The notes beneath the pieces were generated by a model. That model saw only the letters and a list, made by a program, of their open reading frames with translations, was not told the origin of the DNA and did no database searches. 64,000 nt of DNA from Beroe forskalii (lineage: Eukaryota; Ctenophora; Nuda; Beroida; Beroidae), in assembly GCA_011033025.1 (NCBI GenBank), contig WFMF01000296.1, positions 124,001-188,000 on the forward strand. The letters are read 5' to 3'. A program made the translations under genes and the position numbers. This document shows, piece after piece, positions 60,015 through 64,000 of this stretch (position 1 is the stretch's first letter; every line of letters begins with the position of its first letter).

Positions 60015-60107
60015 CCGGACGAGAAAAGGTGGTTCTGATGACGTCATTATCATAGCGTAAAGTTGTAAGTTGACGACGTTGAACCGTGTATTTTTCGCGC
60101 GCGCGTG
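60015..60107. mobile_element. Family A MITE, well-preserved core, reverse orientation
   Basis: GGACGAGAAAAGGTGGTTCT, then TGATGACGTCATTATCATAG (exact CRE palindrome at 60039), then AGTTGTAAGTTGACGACGTT and the end GAACCGTGTATTTTTCGCGC. Confidence 0.75.
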
Positions 60108-60193
60108 GTTTCCCAGACTTGCATTGAGGATTCCCACAATGGTAACACATTGTCCAATTAGATCTATAGGTGTAATGAGTTCAAACCTCTCTG

Positions 60194-60273
60194 GTCTCTA
60201 AAGGGAACATGCCAATTGATGGTGAGGAGAGAACCTTCTCTAAAGAGAAATGTCAATTGGTGGTAAGGAGAGA
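60194..60273. repeat. Tandem duplication of ~42 bp
   Basis: TCTCTAAAGGGAACATGCCA then ATTGATGGTGAGGAGAGAA is followed directly by CTCTAAAGAGAAATGTCA then ATTGGTGGTAAGGAGAGAA. The copies are diverged and there is no coding frame. Confidence 0.7.
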
Positions 60274-61220
60274 AATGCTTAATGATATTCCTGCGCAATG
60301 GGTATGCGTTTAAACTACTACAACGTCATTGTTACAGGCACCTGTGAACAGCAAACTTTCAGTATGTATGCAGTGTCGAACAATAACTGCATATCCTGAA
60401 ATTTTCGAAACTGCATCTATCATACCTGGCTGGCCTCCATTTTGCCGGCCAGTTTTAAAGATACCCTACGGCCGACAAAAATCACAAAGTTGTTCTTGTC
60501 CTTAATTAGGGCCGGTAAAATAAGGGCTAATAAGGTAAACTTTGCAATCAAAATCATCAATTTGCCACTCTGGGCTTTGAAAATAACAGCATTTGTACCG
60601 CGGATTGATCTTGTGCGCGCGTAGTGGTGCGCCCTTGCCTGCTATCAAAAGTCAAAACACAAAGTTCCCAAGTTGGGAGAATGGGAAACATGAAAATAAT
60701 GTTCAGTGGCCGAGGTCCAAGGCTTTTGCAGTATAAGGGACAAATCAATAACGGTTCAACTTTATAGAAAAGATAGTATGGTAACCATCTACAAAATGTT
60801 TTACTTGACGCGAGGAATTGCGAATGGCGGTTTACTAACTGATGAATAGAAACCAGTATGGAACAGCACTTTTCTATAAGGGGGAGCGAATAAATTAACG
60901 CCTACTTGATACTAATTACTTGCAATTTACAGAAAATATGAAAAGGAGAATAGCTATTTACAAAGTTGAAGAGCTGAGAGTTCCTCAGAAACGATTCGGA
61001 AAGCGAAACGCCAGCCTCCAAATTTACAGCAAATAGCAAGAAGTCGCAGCAAAATACAGTCAAAAAGTAAGAAGAGCCGCATAAATCATGTAATATTTCT
61101 CAGGAATTACTAAATTATGCAGATTGTCGCCATTTAATCCAGAGAGATTGCATATATTCATAGTAGGATTGAATTAGAGGTAGTCAAGTCAATGACAGAC
61201 GTAAGGGGGACTTAAAGCCA

Positions 61221-61300
61221 CGCTGCGCGCGCGTAAAATTAGAAATAGAATATTACGTAACTACCATGCTTTAGATTGGTGAGTTGATAATGTCATCATG
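61221..61300. mobile_element. Family A-like MITE, partial
   Basis: CGCTGCGCGCGCGTAAAATT then AGAAATAG, and further on GGTGAGTTGATAATGTCATC, resemble the family A end and core. The arrangement is disturbed and the second end is missing. Confidence 0.4.
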
Positions 61301-62866
61301 CTTTAGAGTGGTACTTTAGGCTGCTTTGTTTTAAAGTAATAGCAAATGAAACAGAGCATAAAATGTTGGTGGAAGTGTAAAGTCGTTACAAAGCCGTAAT
61401 GTGGTTGTTAACCGATTATTTGAGAATTTTTACTGTGAGTGATAATATGCGAGTGATAATTTTGTAGCTAGCATAGAAATCAAGAAACCGACAGCCAAGG
61501 ATTCTGAGGGGGATCAAAACCTTTTGACGGTTCACAAAGGAAAATTATCAGGATTGTCAATGACTTCTATAAAAAGATCTAACCCGGTGTATATAAGTTT
61601 GCGCTGTGACAGTGAATCGGATTTAAGCTGACACAGCATAAAACTACAACATGATGAGATGATGATGGTGTAATATCTTAATATATATGGCAAAACTCGT
61701 AAAGTAAAATACTCAAATACATGAACATGATATAGAACGAAGCAGGATCTATCAGCAACATTAAATAAAACATGGCCAGTTTTATTTTTAACGCCAATTT
61801 ATAGTCCATACATAACCAGAGAGCGCTTTTTATTCGTACGACTTATATAAACGAGAAACTACATATATGTTTCCGCTGGTCCAACCAATGATAATAATAA
61901 ATAACTTTTTCAGTCAAAACATATAGATCAAGAGGTGCTATATATATTGAAATAAATAAACTTTAATTTATATTTAATTTCGTGACTTTTGAGTGGCTGA
62001 AGGCAATTTGACGAGTTTCTCACCTGACCGTGTTCACAGCAACGGGAAAATTAATGCATATCTAGGCGACAAGAAGCGCCGACAAAAACAACTTGCAAAA
62101 GGAAACATGAAAACGAACAGTAATAATTACTGAAAGATAGGAAAATATAAACAGAAAAAGAACAAAGACATGAGTTTCACCCCATCAACAGTACCAACTG
62201 CAATAATTCGTGAGTGACATCACTATCATGGACGATAATGGAGCAATTAGTGACGAAAATACAATTACAGACTATTACATTGTTATTTTTTTATCTCGTG
62301 AACATGTCGCAGACCTTATTTCACCGAAGAAAGTTAGAAAGTTTATAATGCAAACTTAATTAAGGTCAAAGGTTATATTCCCACAACCAATAACAACTAA
62401 TCTACTGCGTTTTCTTATAATATATAATTTGAACTTGTAAAAATTCAACAAAGGCAGAAAACCTAAAAAGTTACTTGTCAATTAAATGCGGAGTTTTTCT
62501 TTTTGTAAGAAATAGAAATAGTACAATACAGTCAGATTACAGAAATAATGTAATGTCAGACCGAAAACCTTCTACTGAAAAAATCCCCGAAATGATTCAA
62601 AAGATAAAAATGATTAAGATGTGTATGCAAAACAAGAGGTCCTAAATGTAGAAGCCAAGAAAAACTGAAATTGAAAAGGTAAAAAGGATGGAAACCCAAA
62701 TTAAAAGAGGTTATGGAACTGAGATACATGAAGACTCTAATAAAAGTTAAGAATAAAGTTCCTTAGCCCTAACCAATGCAGAAAAGTGTGTAAAATTTAA
62801 ATTAAAAAAAATCACAGACAGGAATTTCACAATCACAAGAAAGATGTAAGTTCACTTGCTAATAAT

Positions 62867-64000
62867 TTATGTATTAGTTTTTGACTTATGGATGTTGATG
62901 TAAGGAGGGTCTTCAGGAAATCGGATCACCATCAGTCCATGTACATAACGTGAGAATGGTACCATGAGGTCTTTGTCAAAGAGTTCCTTCAGACGCAGTG
63001 GCTCCCACGACAGAAGTGCTGACTTGACATGTTCCTGTAGTGCAAGTCGTGGGGTGTTGTAGAGAGGGCAGGTGACAAGAAAATGCTGCTCGTCTTCAAT
63101 GATTGGATCGAAGAATGGGAGGTTGGCAAGCCCTTCTGCATCGTGGTCGGAGCAAGTTTTGCAGGCCTTTCTCCAGGCCTTTGGCTGGGTGTCTGTGCCT
63201 TGGGAGGAATACCTTCCGGTTTCGCCACATAGCCGGTGGTTGCTTGCTCTAAGTTTGGCCATGCATTTCCTTCTTTCATATTCTCTGATGTTTAGATATT
63301 CCTCAAAAGAAAATTCATGTTTAACCATGGCATAAAACCTCAGTTTGTTGTAGAGGGGAACTGCCGATTTCCATAGGGATATGAATTGCTCTTTTAGCAG
63401 TTGACGACCCCATGATGGCATGATGTCATAGGTCATTCCAAGAGCATTTCTCATTGTTTGAAGTCGCACATACCAGTTCAAAGAAAGCTGTTGCTGTTCG
63501 ATGTAAGCATTTCCAGCCATGGTCTCGGTAGCACTGAGTGAGAGCGATTCAAGCCTAACTACATAGTCTAATGCTTGCTTGATTGCACTAGTTGCCAGGG
63601 GAAATCTCCCAGTGTCTCCCCAGCAGACTGCATTCGTTGCTTTAGATGATAGGCCTAGGGTCCATTTGAGGAATTTGAGGTGTATGTTCTCAAAGGGGTC
63701 ATTAGATATCTTGGTTATCGATGTTCTTGGGTCTGTATGAAGGGTATTGTTTGCCATCAATTTGACGTACCCTGACTCGAATATCCAAACTTGGCATCCA
63801 TAGGTGATGATTGGCACTATCAGCGAGTCAAAAAGACGGAAGTGAGTCGCCACAGTCAGGCTTTTCGTGTCTACCATACTTTTCAATGAGAAGTAAGCCC
63901 TGAGACCTTTGGTCTTGAGTTCATTCAGGGCTTTGTTAAAGCTCCCACTAAGTGTGAATATCACTCCGAGGTAGCAGTACTCTTTTGCTGACTGGATTTG
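62867..64000 (-). mobile_element. LINE (non-LTR retrotransposon), 3' part of the reverse-transcriptase ORF, cut by the window edge
   Basis: An open frame of 377 codons runs from the window end to TAA at 62867-62869 without interruption. It starts in the post-catalytic thumb region (KEYCYLGVIFTLSGSF) and continues VPIITYGCQVW, the long conserved stretch after the reverse-transcriptase domain of LINE ORF2 proteins. Near the C-terminus is a Cys/His cluster: CKTC, then about 25 residues on EQHFLVTCPLY, which matches the CxxC...H...C knuckle of many CR1/L2/Jockey-like LINEs. The catalytic YADD box and endonuclease would lie beyond 64000. The uninterrupted frame suggests a fairly young copy or recent family activity. 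The clade cannot be fixed from this part. Shorter frames at 62989-63279 (-) and 63072-63335 (+) are overlaps. Confidence 0.9.

Larger units (their letters stand above)
57934..62866. other. Non-coding stretch between the secreted-protein gene and the LINE
   Basis: It should contain the secreted-protein gene promoter, but I see no distinctive TATA box or start-site motif. Listed repeats apart, no gene was recognised. A 24-bp duplication (TGTGAAAACGTTGACAA) lies at about 59636-59680. The AT-rich 62.4-62.87 kb part may be LINE 3' UTR, but its end is not marked by a visible tail. Confidence 0.4.

Overview
The window looks like animal (metazoan, probably invertebrate) nuclear DNA. It is AT-rich, gene-poor and full of small inverted-repeat elements. 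Both host genes are split by spliceosomal introns with GT-AG borders, and the one recognisable gene is a Shaker-type (Kv1) voltage-gated potassium channel. I cannot name the species. I see no rRNA, convincing tRNA or CRISPR array, and no retroviral or LTR element.

Three coding loci can be supported, all on the minus strand. (1) A Kv1-like channel covers 26689-28986 in three solid exons: the T1 domain, S1, and S2 to the C-terminus. A candidate first coding exon lies at 31209-31284; with it the protein is 504 aa. (2) A compact three-exon gene at 57001-57933 encodes a 208-aa secreted protein with a signal peptide and six cysteines. I do not recognise its family. (3) The 3' part of a LINE reverse-transcriptase ORF lies at 62867-64000 and is cut by the window edge.

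Region by region: 1-1.4 kb holds nothing recognisable. From 1.4 to 4.8 kb there is a dense repeat block: a GC-rich hairpin tandem repeat, a 119-bp-arm fold-back element, about six copies of a 143-bp tandem repeat, a cluster of GC-rich hairpins, and a near-perfect 117-bp inverted repeat. From 6.0 to 8.0 kb lie two facing sets of short hairpins spaced about 145 bp apart, probably the ends of a fold-back-like element. From 8 to 26.7 kb there is mostly unrecognised non-coding sequence with scattered MITEs. From 26.7 to 31.3 kb is the channel gene, whose first intron carries a minisatellite at each end. From 31 to 57 kb is a long non-coding stretch with many MITE copies, small palindromes, tandem repeats and a 1.16-kb hAT-like terminal-inverted-repeat element. 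From 57 to 64 kb are the secreted-protein gene, more MITEs and the LINE.

The most widespread element is a roughly 85-100 bp MITE, called family A here. Its ends read like GAGAAATAGGCGGTT and its core carries the CRE palindrome TGACGTCA. I count 20 exact TGACGTCA sites in the window, against roughly one expected at this base composition. The two host genes show no sign of acting together; they are simply neighbours about 26 kb apart.
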